Assembly (NCBI RefSeq): GCF_000155775.1
Contig: NZ_DS989810.1
Location: 296,683-348,395 of the forward strand
Source of the DNA: Glaciecola sp. HTCC2999
GTDB lineage: Bacteria; Pseudomonadota; Gammaproteobacteria; Enterobacterales; Alteromonadaceae
DNA: 51,713 nucleotides
Direction: 5' to 3'
Part shown: one piece after another, positions 25,560-35,387 of the stretch
Layout: the number at the start of each line of letters is the position of its first letter
Position numbering within the stretch: position 1 is the first letter of the stretch
Translations under genes and position numbers: made by a program
Notes under the pieces: generated by a model
The model's database searches: none
The model's input: only the letters and a program-made list of their open reading frames with translations
What the model was told of the DNA's origin: nothing

Positions 25560-28500
25560 TTAATAACGATAGCTTGCGCCTAGTAAGACTCTTCTATCTG
25601 TCAAACCTTGGAAACAATTTAGACCACCTTCATTCATACATGACTGAGGTGCGTCAGATTGTGTGATATTAATACCTTCAAGCCCAACACTAAATTGCTC
25701 ATTAATATCATAGTTGATACTTGCGTTTAATTGCCCACGAGCATCGTTAACACGTGGTAAACCAAATTGGAAAGCATCGTTAGAATTGATATAAGCTGAA
25801 CGCCAAGTATATCGGGCTCGAGCACTAATTCCATACTTCTCATAAAACACGGTAAAGTTATAAGAATTTTTAGATAAATTTTCAAGTTCTACACGGTCTT
25901 TAGCGTCTTCCTTAGGAATACCTAACGCTTCTAATATTGCCTGACCTCGACCATTTAAATTTCTAAAATCGTCACCACTACTTGCTGTCTGGTATGTATA
26001 GTTAGCGATAATACCGAAACCAGAAGCCCAACCCAAATCATCTTCAAACTCAGAAAGGTTATATTGGAACGCTAATTCGACACCTTTTTGAGTAGTATCA
26101 CCGTTACCATTAAAAATAGACTGGAATGGCACACAAATACCTTCACCTGGGATAGGGTTGTTTATATTTCTATCTGCAACAGGGTTAAATATACCACCGT
26201 CTTCACATGGAGCCGTGATATCAATATTTAACACACCATCTACCACATTTCCTGGTGGATCTTCAGTAAAAGGTATATGCAAGTCTTTACGTTTCTTATA
26301 GAAAACGCCTGCAGTCACCACACTTGATGGCGCGAAATAATATTCAACACCTAAATCTAAAGATGTAATATCTTCTGGTACAAGTGACGGGTTACCTGCC
26401 TCAACAGCTGCGTTAGCGTTTGAAGTAAAACGAGTAGACGTTGATAAGTCGTTAAAATTAGGACGTCTAATATCACGGCCTAAACCTGCACGTAAAACCA
26501 CATCATCAGTTAGATCTGCTACAATATTTACACGAGGTAAGATAAAGTCATAATCGCTTGTTTCAACACGCTTGGTATCATCATCAAGTAAACCAATAGA
26601 TGATAGCTCTGTATTAATATAGCGAACACCAAAGTTGCCTCGCAACATATCAGTCTCAAAATTAGCTTGTAAATATAATGCTTGTGTTTTTTCTGTAATA
26701 CTAAAGAAAGCATTATTATCTCTGGTTATTTTACCTAACATTTCACCTGGGTTACTAGGATCATCTGTTGTCGCTAAAATAGCTCCGTTAATTTTATCTA
26801 CCACTAACTGAGGATTACTGAAAGCAAGAGCTGGATCAGTTATTAAAAAATCACGTACAAACAATCTGCGACCATCTGCAGCATTGAAATTAGGTGAGCC
26901 TGCAACAATAATATCGGAGAACATACTTGCTCTTGGTCTATCAAACTCACTTGTAGAACTTGTTAAGTTTACCCGTTCAGTTGCATTATTATCTCTAAGA
27001 GTAGACGTATCACTATAACGATAACCAGCATCAACTGACTTGATAAACGGTATGATACCATCAGTAAAATACGTAAAGTCAGTTCGGAAAGCAACTTCAG
27101 AGTTTTCAGCTAAATTGCGGCTTTGCTGAGCCTGACTTAAAGCGTAATTAGCAGGGTCAAGCATTTGTGCCCTAGTTGGAGATGAATCCAAACCCTGAGC
27201 AATACCAAATTGAACTACACCACCTCGTAAGTCATATTCAACAGGCGTACCATTATCAACACTTCCGCCAGGACCACCAACAGGTTGAGCTGAATTTGGG
27301 TTAATGAAATCAAGGCGCGTGTTTAAACTAGGATTGACCGACTCAGATTCAGCGGCTGCAAACTCTGCACTTATCTCAAAATTATCTGCCTCGTAATCAC
27401 CACCGATGCGAAATACCGAACTTTCAGTTAGACGGGCGCCCGTTAATGATCGAGTACGCACGTTAGGGTTCAGACCGCTTGCTAATGCTGTATCAGGTAG
27501 TAAAACACCCGATGTTACCGCTTGGATACTTGGAATATTAATAATGCCATTAGGCGTGTCAATAGCACCTAAATTCACAGTCTCAAAAGTATTGTTTGTT
27601 GTTAAATCAACAACATCGATATCAGACACACCCGAAAACTGTACTTCGTTACTTTCTTGAGTCCGACTTTGATCATTATATAGACCGTCTACATAAAATT
27701 TAAGGTTATCAGTCGGTGCCCATTCAAATGTAGCTGATAGGTTTGTCGTATCATAAATCAGATTATCATAATCCTGATTAAAAAATTGAATCCGTAAAAA
27801 ATCGAAGTCTTGTGCACTGCCAATGAGTCGGTCAGATGTTTCGCCATTCCTAGAAGCGGCTGGATAATTTTGATCACTCGTCACTAATCCATCACGGTCA
27901 GCTCGTGGTCTAAATGCAGATACATTTTGTTTTGCATAGTTTGCACTGAATACCACACCCATTTCGCCTTTAGGAGCGTCCCAATTAACACCATAGGTAC
28001 CAGACAGTATGGGTAAATACTCATCATCAACGTCCAAATCGCTATTTTGCATTTTTGCACGTACAGCAAACACGGTCTCATTTAATTCAAGAGGACGCAG
28101 TGTACGTAAATTTATAGTGCCACCGACCGAACCTTCAATCATTTTGGCGTCTGGTGACTTCGTGACCTCTACTGAAGATATTAAAGAAGCCGGTAAGTCT
28201 TCAAAACTTATCCCTCCTCGACCTGCCCCTGGTCCAACGGTACTAATACCATTTATTTCTACTCTGTTTTGGTCTGTACCGCGTATTTGAACAGCAGTAC
28301 CAACACCCGCAGTTCGAGTTATTTGTATACCGGTTACATTTTCTAGTACTTCTGCTAAGTTTTGATCTGGTAATTTACCAATATCGCTCGCTTGAATAAT
28401 TTCTACAAAATTGTTTGCCGTTCTCTTTTCGGCAAGCGCAGCTGTTAGAGACGAACGAATACCTGTCACTTCAATTACTTCTGTATCATCACTTGCGCTA

Positions 28501-28610
28501 ACTTCTTGTGCATAAGCATTACTAGCTACTGACGTTCCGATTATTGTAAGTACAGCAACTGCAACTGCAGATTTTCTGAACTTGAATTTGTTTTCTGTAT
28601 ACTTGTTCAA
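25560..28610 (-). CDS. TonB-dependent receptor (oligosaccharide uptake)
   Basis: A 1016-aa outer-membrane beta-barrel of the TonB-Xanth-Caul type, common for glycan uptake in marine proteobacteria. It has a signal peptide (VAVAVLTIIGTSVASNAYAQ), a TonB box EVIEVTGIRSSL, and a plug domain with GKLPDQNLAEVLENVTGIQI, TRTAGVGTAVQIRGTDQNRV and KMIEGSVGGTINLRT. The C-terminus ends GASYRY with the terminal aromatic residue needed for barrel assembly. The start is TTG with a well-placed GAGGAA site. It probably imports oligosaccharides produced by the lyases. No SusD partner is present, as expected outside Bacteroidota. It is monocistronic: a terminator follows and a 397-bp leader precedes. Confidence 0.93.
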   Translation of the reverse strand: MNKYTENKFKFRKSAVAVAVLTIIGTSVASNAYAQEVSASDDTEVIEVTGIRSSLTAALAEKRTANNFVEIIQASDIGKLPDQNLAEVLENVTGIQITRTAGVGTAVQIRGTDQNRVEINGISTVGPGAGRGGISFEDLPASLISSVEVTKSPDAKMIEGSVGGTINLRTLRPLELNETVFAVRAKMQNSDLDVDDEYLPILSGTYGVNWDAPKGEMGVVFSANYAKQNVSAFRPRADRDGLVTSDQNYPAASRNGETSDRLIGSAQDFDFLRIQFFNQDYDNLIYDTTNLSATFEWAPTDNLKFYVDGLYNDQSRTQESNEVQFSGVSDIDVVDLTTNNTFETVNLGAIDTPNGIINIPSIQAVTSGVLLPDTALASGLNPNVRTRSLTGARLTESSVFRIGGDYEADNFEISAEFAAAESESVNPSLNTRLDFINPNSAQPVGGPGGSVDNGTPVEYDLRGGVVQFGIAQGLDSSPTRAQMLDPANYALSQAQQSRNLAENSEVAFRTDFTYFTDGIIPFIKSVDAGYRYSDTSTLRDNNATERVNLTSSTSEFDRPRASMFSDIIVAGSPNFNAADGRRLFVRDFLITDPALAFSNPQLVVDKINGAILATTDDPSNPGEMLGKITRDNNAFFSITEKTQALYLQANFETDMLRGNFGVRYINTELSSIGLLDDDTKRVETSDYDFILPRVNIVADLTDDVVLRAGLGRDIRRPNFNDLSTSTRFTSNANAAVEAGNPSLVPEDITSLDLGVEYYFAPSSVVTAGVFYKKRKDLHIPFTEDPPGNVVDGVLNIDITAPCEDGGIFNPVADRNINNPIPGEGICVPFQSIFNGNGDTTQKGVELAFQYNLSEFEDDLGWASGFGIIANYTYQTASSGDDFRNLNGRGQAILEALGIPKEDAKDRVELENLSKNSYNFTVFYEKYGISARARYTWRSAYINSNDAFQFGLPRVNDARGQLNASINYDINEQFSVGLEGINITQSDAPQSCMNEGGLNCFQGLTDRRVLLGASYRY

Positions 28611-29007
28611 TGTGTATTCCTCAGTTTATGTGTGTGGTCAGTATGTTTGATTCATAGTAAGTAAATAGTAAAATGCTATTTTTATAAAAAGGCATTGCTA
28701 TCAATTAGCTTTTATTTAACTCACATTATTAAACATTAAACAAACATACTATTAACAAATATACCACCAAATAAATCAAGATCAATCAAATTAAGACATA
28801 AAACTACGCAATATGATTAATAAAGTTCATATATGATTGTTTTTTAGGGATTTTGGTAACTATATAACTCAATGCATTAGTTTTTAGTCATGAGTTATTT
28901 AAGTGTTCTGTTTTTTAAGAAGATTACAGAAGTATGTGATTAAAAAAATACGAAATATAGTACTAAATTTACAATGGAAACGATGGGTTATTATATGATT
29001 ATGACTT
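28611..29007. other. Regulatory leader of the TonB receptor gene
   Basis: 397 bp of very AT-rich DNA between the receptor and the GntR regulator gene, both on the minus strand. It must carry the receptor promoter and probably operator sites. I see no strong palindrome and no RNA gene. Confidence 0.5.
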
Positions 29008-29733
29008 TTACCGTATATTTTCAATAGAATATAAGTCTCTAGTCTGGTGGCTTCTGGCCTTCAATTCTTTCAGAGCTTGAATTTCACTAGCCTCAAACAA
29101 AGAATTGATCATACGTTTAAAATGTTCATGCATTGCGATACGAGATTCTTCAGGTTGATGGTTCTTTAAAGCAATTAATATTTGCTGATGTTCATGTAGG
29201 CGCTGAGCATCGTCAAGATAGCAAACGTTTCTATATGCATCACTAATATGCGAACTATTCTCTCTAAGTTCCCAGAACTTATTTACTGCCATAACCATTG
29301 CCTTGTTTCGCGTCGAATTAGCGATTACTCGATGGAAATCTGCATCTGCTTTTTCAAAATCCCCCTTTTTCATATCTTCAATACATTGTTCTAACTCTGA
29401 TAACTCTTCATCGGTAATATTCAGCGCAGCTAGAGCTACTGTCTCACCCTCGACTAATGCCCTAGCTTGAGTCAGTTCAAATGCGCTGATAGCCTGCTCC
29501 GATGATTCACAGATAGATTGGTCTAACAAGTAAACACCTTTGTTCGATCTAACTTCAACTTTTCCTAATACTTCAAGTGCAATCATTGCTTGGCGGATTG
29601 TAGGACGACTGACTCCAAGTTCTTCTACTAAGATCCGCTCAGACGGTAATCTAGCACCGGCCTCATAAGTGCCATCTTTGATTTTTTCTTCTATTGTCTT
29701 AACAACCTTCCAGAAAAGTCTTTTTTTAATCAT
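29008..29733 (-). CDS. GntR-family transcription regulator, FadR (FCD) type
   Basis: 241 aa. The N-terminal winged helix-turn-helix contains GARLPSERILVEELGVSRPT (about 26-45) and IRQAMIALEVLGKVEVR. The C-terminal FCD domain has likely metal/ligand residues in DADFHRVIANS, RLHEHQQILIAL and AMHEHFKRMI, each with the expected Asp or His. FCD regulators next to TRAP transporters usually respond to uronates or similar acids (UxuR and ExuR belong here). It lies downstream of the TRAP genes (228-bp gap) and upstream of the TonB receptor, so it is the likely local regulator. Effector and operator are not known. Confidence 0.9.
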   Translation of the reverse strand: MIKKRLFWKVVKTIEEKIKDGTYEAGARLPSERILVEELGVSRPTIRQAMIALEVLGKVEVRSNKGVYLLDQSICESSEQAISAFELTQARALVEGETVALAALNITDEELSELEQCIEDMKKGDFEKADADFHRVIANSTRNKAMVMAVNKFWELRENSSHISDAYRNVCYLDDAQRLHEHQQILIALKNHQPEESRIAMHEHFKRMINSLFEASEIQALKELKARSHQTRDLYSIENIR

Positions 29734-29961
29734 TCTTTTTCTATTTAAATATTCATAAAACTAAATTAAAAAACAGAAATAATAATTCAATACAAATTCA
29801 ACTATTGGCATATGTAAAAACATCTACGAAATTAGCATAAACATTGTAGTAATAAATTTACTTTAGTCACAACTTGTTATATCTCCAATGCTCAAACCAG
29901 TGTTATACATGGTTATATAAATGCCAGCTGTAGAGTCAAAATTACTGATTTTGTTTAGTAT

Positions 29962-31260
29962 TTAATATAACCCTAATAATTTTGGTAAAAACTCACTAAT
30001 ACTTGGAACATAAGTCACTAGCATCAAAACAATAAACATCGCAATATATAAAGGTAATAACGGTTTAATAATTTTACCTATCGTTGTCTTAGCCACTGCA
30101 CAACTGACAAATAATACTGAACCTACAGGTGGAGAACATAAGCCAATTGATAAGTTAAGCACAATCATGATCCCAAAATGTAACGGTGACATACCTAACT
30201 CAACAGCTACAGGAAGGAAAATAGGTGTAAATATTAATACAGCGGGCGTCATATCCATAAACGCTCCGACAGCTAATAATGTCAGATTTATAATTAGTAA
30301 AATCAATAATGGATTTTCACTGAGTAATAATAAAAAATCTGTGATTGCTTTAGGAATATTTTCATATGACAGAATCCACGACATACCTGAAGAAGCACCA
30401 ATTAATAACATCACTATTGCAGTTGTCTCACCTGCTTTTAATAAAATACTAGGTATTTGTTCTAAATTAACCTCTTTATATACAACAACAGCTAATAATA
30501 ATGAGTACAAAACAGCTACCGCACCAGCTTCTGTCGGAGTAAATATACCACCAATTATTCCACCAATAATGATGAAAATTAAGAACAGGCTTGGAACAGC
30601 CGCAACAATTTTTTCTAAAACAATTTTTAAAGGTAAGCGGGCCTCTGTAGGATAGCCTTTTAATTTAGCGTAACCCGAACATACAATCATTAACGCTACA
30701 GCGACGAGTAATCCAGGTAAATAACCAGCAACAAATAAAGCTGCTATGGAAACACCACCACTGGCAATTGCATAGATAATTAAAATATTACTTGGCGGTA
30801 TAAGCATACCTGTCGTCGCAGCAGCACCAGTTACTGCAGCGCTAAAATTTTTGTCATAACCTTTCTTCTCCATCTCCGGTATCATGAAACTTCCTATAGC
30901 ACTTGTTGCTGCAACCGCTGATCCTGAGATAGAACCGAACAAAGCACACGACAACACATTAACCAAGGCTAATCCACCTGGTAACATACCAATTAAAGCC
31001 ATCGCGCACTCAATTAATCGTTTTGCTATACCGCCTTGTCCCATAATCAAACCTGATAATATAAAAAACGGGATAGCCAGTAATGCAAATGTATTGATAC
31101 CGCTAGCCAAACGCTGCGCAATAGTAACTGCTGACGGTATGGCATCAATGCTAATTAGCATGGTGACCAAGGTCGCAATACCGATACTGAATGAGATAGG
31201 TACATTAATGAGTAAAAGTACTATAAACACTACCAGTAAGATTAAACCTGAAAACTCCAT
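29962..31260 (-). CDS. dctM: TRAP transporter large permease (DctM)
   Basis: 432 aa with about 12 hydrophobic segments. Family signatures: NVPISFSIGIATLV at the start, NTFALLAIPFFILSGLIMGQ, SCALFGSISGSAVAATSAIG, GAAATTGMLIPPSNILI, FTPTEAGAVAVLYSL and NLSIGLCSPPVGSVLFVSC. It forms the Na+-coupled inner-membrane channel of a tripartite transporter. The gene starts 2 bp after dctQ, with an AGAGG site, so dctP-dctQ-dctM form one operon. Confidence 0.94.
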   Translation of the reverse strand: MEFSGLILLVVFIVLLLINVPISFSIGIATLVTMLISIDAIPSAVTIAQRLASGINTFALLAIPFFILSGLIMGQGGIAKRLIECAMALIGMLPGGLALVNVLSCALFGSISGSAVAATSAIGSFMIPEMEKKGYDKNFSAAVTGAAATTGMLIPPSNILIIYAIASGGVSIAALFVAGYLPGLLVAVALMIVCSGYAKLKGYPTEARLPLKIVLEKIVAAVPSLFLIFIIIGGIIGGIFTPTEAGAVAVLYSLLLAVVVYKEVNLEQIPSILLKAGETTAIVMLLIGASSGMSWILSYENIPKAITDFLLLLSENPLLILLIINLTLLAVGAFMDMTPAVLIFTPIFLPVAVELGMSPLHFGIMIVLNLSIGLCSPPVGSVLFVSCAVAKTTIGKIIKPLLPLYIAMFIVLMLVTYVPSISEFLPKLLGLY

Positions 31261-31262
31261 TT

Positions 31263-31757
31263 CTATACCTCTTTAACAACATCGATGCTCGAAGAAAATA
31301 ACTGAACTATTTTCAACAAACCGAAATAAACTATTAATAAACCAGAAATTGGGATAGCTACATATACATAAGCCATCTTTATTCCCATAGCGGCTGATAT
31401 CTGAACAGGTTCTAAGGTCAAAGCAACCAACGAACAACCACCAATCACCATAACCCAAATTGCAAACATCAACACAAACAAGTGAGAAATTGCCGCAATT
31501 ACTTTTTTAAAGTTACCTTGAAGTTTGTTAGTTATAATATCTAAGCCTAAATGTGCATTCATTTGGTAACCATACGCAGCACCGAAAAGACCAATCCAAA
31601 TAAGTAAAAATCGTGCTAATTCCTCGGTAAATGAACTGGACGACTGTAGTACAAAGCGGGTAAAAACTTGTAAACTCACAATTAATACAATTGCTATCAT
31701 TTGTAAAATGATGACGTTTTTTAGTCCACTTAATATAAAGTTATGGAATTTATTCAT
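31263..31757 (-). CDS. dctQ: TRAP transporter small permease (DctQ)
   Basis: 164 aa from the ATG at 31757, which overlaps the dctP stop by 8 nt. A longer frame exists upstream but lies inside dctP. Four hydrophobic segments are visible. DctQ motifs are VFTRFVLQSSSSFTEELARF, LLIWIGLFGAAYGYQMNAH and LGLDIITNKL. It links the binding protein to the large permease in the inner membrane. Confidence 0.92.
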   Translation of the reverse strand: MNKFHNFILSGLKNVIILQMIAIVLIVSLQVFTRFVLQSSSSFTEELARFLLIWIGLFGAAYGYQMNAHLGLDIITNKLQGNFKKVIAAISHLFVLMFAIWVMVIGGCSLVALTLEPVQISAAMGIKMAYVYVAIPISGLLIVYFGLLKIVQLFSSSIDVVKEV

Positions 31758-32739
31758 TAGGCACTTCCTGCTCCATTGCTTTAATTTGTTTAATAAATTC
31801 ACCAATAATGGTCCCTTCATGACTTTTATATAATGATTGTACGGAATCAACAAAAGGCTGTTTATCAGGATAAATCACTTCTACTCCTGCGGCTTTAACC
31901 TCATTAAGAGAACGTTCTTCTAATTCACTCCAAAGTCTTTTTTGTAGCTCGATAGAATCGTCAACTGCTAACTGAAGCCACTCCTGTTGTTGTGGAGTTA
32001 AGTTCTCAAAGATATGCTTACTCGCAACAATAACGTCAGGTACTGATGTATGTTCATCTAATACGTAATAATTTGAAATTTCATAATGGCGGGATAGGAA
32101 AAATGAAGGAGGGTTATTCTCTGCACCATCAACAACACCTTGCTGTAAAGCTGTATATAGCTCACCGAATGAAATGGGTGTAGCTGATCCCCCCATCGTA
32201 TTAACCATGTTTACAGCACTAGGACTTTGCATAACTCGTATTTTTTGGCCACTTAAATCTGATGGGGTTTCAACACGCTGTTTAGACGTATAAAAACTTC
32301 GACTTCCAGCATCGTAATAACCCATACCTGTGAGATGAGCCTTATCAGTAGCGCCAAGTATAGTTTTACCAATGTCACTTTGCAGGACTGCCCAACGGTG
32401 TTTATTATCCCTAAATAAATATGGGACACCATAAATTTTCATCTCGGGAACAAAGCCCTCAATCGCTGCTGCAGATACTTTGGTCATTGCCAAACTACCA
32501 ATTTGTAACAGTTCTAGCATTTCCCGCTCACTCCCAAGTTGGGCATTAGGATAAAGTGAAATTTGCATTTGGTTGTCAGAATAATAAGATAACCGCTCTC
32601 CCATATAAACCATTGCTTGATGAACACTATGTTGTTCATCAAGTGCATGACCGATTCTCAGATTAATCACATCATCTTCTGAAGAGCAGCCAGTAATTAC
32701 CATCAGAATTGATAGTAAGGCGATATATTTTCTAAACAT
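31750..32739 (-). CDS. dctP: TRAP transporter substrate-binding protein (DctP)
   Basis: 329 aa. The N-terminus has a lipoprotein-like signal (SILMVITGCSSED), which is less usual for DctP proteins. The mature protein shows the family core: LRIGHALDEQHSVHQAM, YPNAQLGSEREMLELLQIGS, YGVPYLFRDNKH, GQKIRVMQSP (this Arg usually holds the ligand carboxylate), FGELYTALQQGVVDGAENNP and LTPQQQEWLQLAVDDS. The carboxylate-binding Arg and the uronate-rich context suggest a uronate or an unsaturated uronate monomer as ligand. First gene of the dctPQM operon. Confidence 0.93.
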   Translation of the reverse strand: MFRKYIALLSILMVITGCSSEDDVINLRIGHALDEQHSVHQAMVYMGERLSYYSDNQMQISLYPNAQLGSEREMLELLQIGSLAMTKVSAAAIEGFVPEMKIYGVPYLFRDNKHRWAVLQSDIGKTILGATDKAHLTGMGYYDAGSRSFYTSKQRVETPSDLSGQKIRVMQSPSAVNMVNTMGGSATPISFGELYTALQQGVVDGAENNPPSFFLSRHYEISNYYVLDEHTSVPDVIVASKHIFENLTPQQQEWLQLAVDDSIELQKRLWSELEERSLNEVKAAGVEVIYPDKQPFVDSVQSLYKSHEGTIIGEFIKQIKAMEQEVPNE

Positions 32740-32799
32740 CTGTAGTTCCTATGTTAAAAAACGATTCGAACATATTATTTTTTATGTGTGATAAATCCA

Positions 32800-34170
32800 T
32801 TATTTCGGTATAGCTTCATGTAAGAGTAATACACTAGGCATTGAAATCATTTTGTGAGCTCTATCACGATTACTTGGTTGACTGTGTAATGATAAATAAA
32901 ATTGTCCCGATTTGGCGCTTAAGTCTCCTTTACCTTTAAACACTCTGTGCTCGAAGGGTAAATGGCTACTTTCAAAAAGCATGCGATTAGACTCAGTTGT
33001 GATTGTTTCTATTTGTTGTGGATATAAATCAGCATTCTGCACTTCTAGTGTTTCAAGTGAATCACTATCAATCACAAAGCGGAAAATGTCATCTTCTTTT
33101 CGAACTAAGACTGATAACGCATTGTTGTTTAATACCTCTACAGTGTGAGGCTTAATAGGGAATCTACCTAAAGAACCCCCTCCTCCGAAATCCCATCTAA
33201 AGTTTGTCCACTGACTGATTTGCTTAACCTGCCAATCATTTTGATGACTTCGAGCTACAAACATTTGAGTATTACCATTTTTTCCGTATTTATGATAAGA
33301 AATTATTGGATTATTACCCTGATCAAAACCCAATTTAATGTTCCCATTAATCATACCGCCTTTGACACCAACAGGATCCACGATCTCTGCGGTAGAATGT
33401 CTAATAGGTAATTGAAGTCGTTTGCCTGTTGAATCTTCCCAATTGACTAAATCTGAACTTCTTGCATATGATAAGCTGTGATTAGTTGACGCGTCGGGTG
33501 TATCTCTCCACACCCATATCAAATGAAAATTTCCATCTGGCCCTAGTGTTGGGCCTTCAAAATAACCACTTCTTTTTCCCTCACCATCTAAAAACTGATT
33601 GTCATGTAAGCGTCGCCATGTTTTTGTCTGCGTATCATAGATGTTGTATATTTCATTCCCGTTTCCGCTTCCACCATCACGGTATTTCGCTATTAATTCA
33701 TCATTTTTATTTTTCAAAAAGATGGGGTAAGTCATTTTCCTTTCAACTGCGGGGTCGACCATAACACTAATGCGTTTTAATGAGCGGACTTTAAGCGGTT
33801 CTGACATTCGAAAATACTCTATTGCATCCGAATGTAAATTACCTAACACATGCAGATAACCATCTTTATCCAATTCAATAGTCACATAATTATGGCTATC
33901 CCAACCAACCCAGCTATCTACCTTATAATAACGCCAAGGTGTACCAATTTTACGATGAGCAATTGTCATTTGACGATTACTATCATAATAGGCTACAAAC
34001 TGCTCATTTCCTCGAGTTATTAATGCTGGCGATACACGATGTCCAGACCACACATTATCAATTGCTTCACTTTCGACTACTACAGAATGATCAATGTTTG
34101 CATGTACTGAAAAGGTCCAAATATATGTTGCTATATTAAATAGCAGTATAAATAGAAGGCGTTCCCGCAT
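32800..34170 (-). CDS. Exported BNR_4 beta-propeller enzyme (GH145-like or PL24-like)
   Basis: 456 aa from ATG 34170, which opens a signal peptide (LLFILLFNIATYIWTFSVHA). A GTG at 34221 would add 17 residues and has a GGGG upstream. The mature protein reads as a seven-bladed propeller: WSGHRVSPALITRGNEQFVA (about 41-60), AYYDSNRQMTIAHRK, GWDSHNYVTIELDKDGYLHV (about 89-108), LGNLHSDAIEYFR, FEGPTLGPDGNFHLIWVWRD. This arrangement is shared by GH145 rhamnosidases, which cleave L-Rha-alpha-1,4-GlcA with a single N-terminal His, and by PL24/PL25 lyases. His44 in WSGHRV is the candidate for the GH145 His; His93, His107 and His113 are lyase-type candidates. It differs clearly from the propeller at 5987. 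Confidence 0.75.
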   Translation of the reverse strand: MRERLLFILLFNIATYIWTFSVHANIDHSVVVESEAIDNVWSGHRVSPALITRGNEQFVAYYDSNRQMTIAHRKIGTPWRYYKVDSWVGWDSHNYVTIELDKDGYLHVLGNLHSDAIEYFRMSEPLKVRSLKRISVMVDPAVERKMTYPIFLKNKNDELIAKYRDGGSGNGNEIYNIYDTQTKTWRRLHDNQFLDGEGKRSGYFEGPTLGPDGNFHLIWVWRDTPDASTNHSLSYARSSDLVNWEDSTGKRLQLPIRHSTAEIVDPVGVKGGMINGNIKLGFDQGNNPIISYHKYGKNGNTQMFVARSHQNDWQVKQISQWTNFRWDFGGGGSLGRFPIKPHTVEVLNNNALSVLVRKEDDIFRFVIDSDSLETLEVQNADLYPQQIETITTESNRMLFESSHLPFEHRVFKGKGDLSAKSGQFYLSLHSQPSNRDRAHKMISMPSVLLLHEAIPK

Positions 34171-34359
34171 TAGCGGTTTAATTGTTCTTGTAAAAAATAG
34201 TTCTTTATTAAATATATCCACTAAAAACCCCTTATATCTGATATTCCAAACTTGCAGTTTTAATCATAATAGTGCAATATCGCTCATGATTTATCAACAT
34301 ATAATTAACACTTGTTTGATATAAATATTCATATTTGCTTAATCAAAAGGAAAAAGTTA
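34171..34359. promoter_or_regulatory. Divergent promoter region
   Basis: 189 bp between the minus-strand propeller gene and the plus-strand DUF4861 operon. It is AT-rich and must hold both promoters. I cannot assign boxes with confidence. An AAGGA site (34347-34351) precedes the ATG at 34360. Confidence 0.5.
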
Positions 34360-35292
34360 ATGAGATTTAATCGACCATTATTTATTAAAGGCACCTTAAG
34401 TACTTTGGCGTGCAGTTTTATGCTGATTGGCTGTCAAAGTGTTACCAATAACAGCGAAATAGATAAACAATCTAAAAATTCGATGTTAAAAAATGAGCAG
34501 GTCGTGAAGGCGTATGGTCGTTTTGTACCCGAAAGGCGAGATGATTTCGCATGGGAGAATGACAAAGTCGCATTTCGCGTTTACGGACCAGCAGCCCCAT
34601 TAAAAGGTCACTCAAGTGGTGTTGATGCATGGTTCAAAAAAGTTGATTATTCAATTATTGATAAATGGTACGCACAGCATATGTTAGGCATCTCGTATCA
34701 TGTCGATCATGGCGAGGGCTATGATCCCTACCACACAGGTATCAGCCGTGGTGTCGGTGCAACTGCCGTTTGGATTGATGGCCAACCTTATGCAGCACAC
34801 AGTTATAAGACGTATGAAGTCCATGAAAACAATGGCGATAATGTATCCTTTACTTTGCAATATGAGTGGATGACGCCAATAGGCATCGTTAAAGAAATGA
34901 AAACAATATCACTTCCCCTCGGTTCACAATTATTTGAAGTTAACTCGGTTTTTACTCTGGACGGTAAACCTGCTGAGTTACCAATCGCAATTGGCGTTGC
35001 AACGCACGATGGTAAAGCGCAAACATTTTATGATCGCGCTAATGGCCATGTTTCAGCGTGGGAAACTATCGACGATTACGGTGTAGGTACAGGTGCGTTA
35101 ATAGATCCAAGTAAGATCGAAGGTATTGAAGATATTAAGAGTGATGTTAAAGACGAAAGTCATATTTGGATGTTAACTACAACTGATGCAACTGGTTCGC
35201 TAAATTATAAAGCAGGCTTTGCATGGGAAGTTGCAGGTGATATCACTAACCAACAAGCATGGGATGCTTATTTGGATAATGTCTCTCTGTAA
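34360..35292 (+). CDS. DUF4861 family lipoprotein
   Basis: 310 aa from the ATG at 34360, which has an AAGGA site and opens a lipoprotein signal (LACSFMLIGCQSV); an upstream in-frame start at 34312 lacks both. The body matches DUF4861 (PF16153): VPERRDDFAWENDKVAFRVY, GVDAWFKKVDYSIIDKWY, SYHVDHGEGYDPYHTG and GISRGVGATAVW. DUF4861 genes recur in alginate and ulvan loci. I recall a report of an oligosaccharide dehydratase from a Formosa ulvan locus, possibly of this family, but cannot verify that link. His and Asp residues in HVDHGEGYDPYH are candidates for an active site. First gene of a seven-gene operon. Confidence 0.85.
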   Translation: MRFNRPLFIKGTLSTLACSFMLIGCQSVTNNSEIDKQSKNSMLKNEQVVKAYGRFVPERRDDFAWENDKVAFRVYGPAAPLKGHSSGVDAWFKKVDYSIIDKWYAQHMLGISYHVDHGEGYDPYHTGISRGVGATAVWIDGQPYAAHSYKTYEVHENNGDNVSFTLQYEWMTPIGIVKEMKTISLPLGSQLFEVNSVFTLDGKPAELPIAIGVATHDGKAQTFYDRANGHVSAWETIDDYGVGTGALIDPSKIEGIEDIKSDVKDESHIWMLTTTDATGSLNYKAGFAWEVAGDITNQQAWDAYLDNVSL

Positions 35293-35387
35293 ATAAGTAT
35301 TACTACCATTTAATTGATGGCGAGGTTTTAACTTAGGAATTTATTTTACTCGCCATTACTTCATAAAAATAATACGGGAATATATAA

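Noticed and set aside
20110..29007. A recurring AT-rich word like AATATGATTAA in several intergenic regions as a regulator site
   Set aside because: The regions are so AT-rich that such words are expected by chance; the copies are not palindromic and their spacing to starts varies.
30167..31276. Plus-strand frames of 130-162 codons opposite dctM
   Set aside because: They are mirror frames of a membrane protein gene and lack start signals.
34312..34359. Upstream start for the DUF4861 gene
   Set aside because: It lacks a ribosome site and would put 16 residues in front of a clear lipoprotein signal that has its own AAGGA site.
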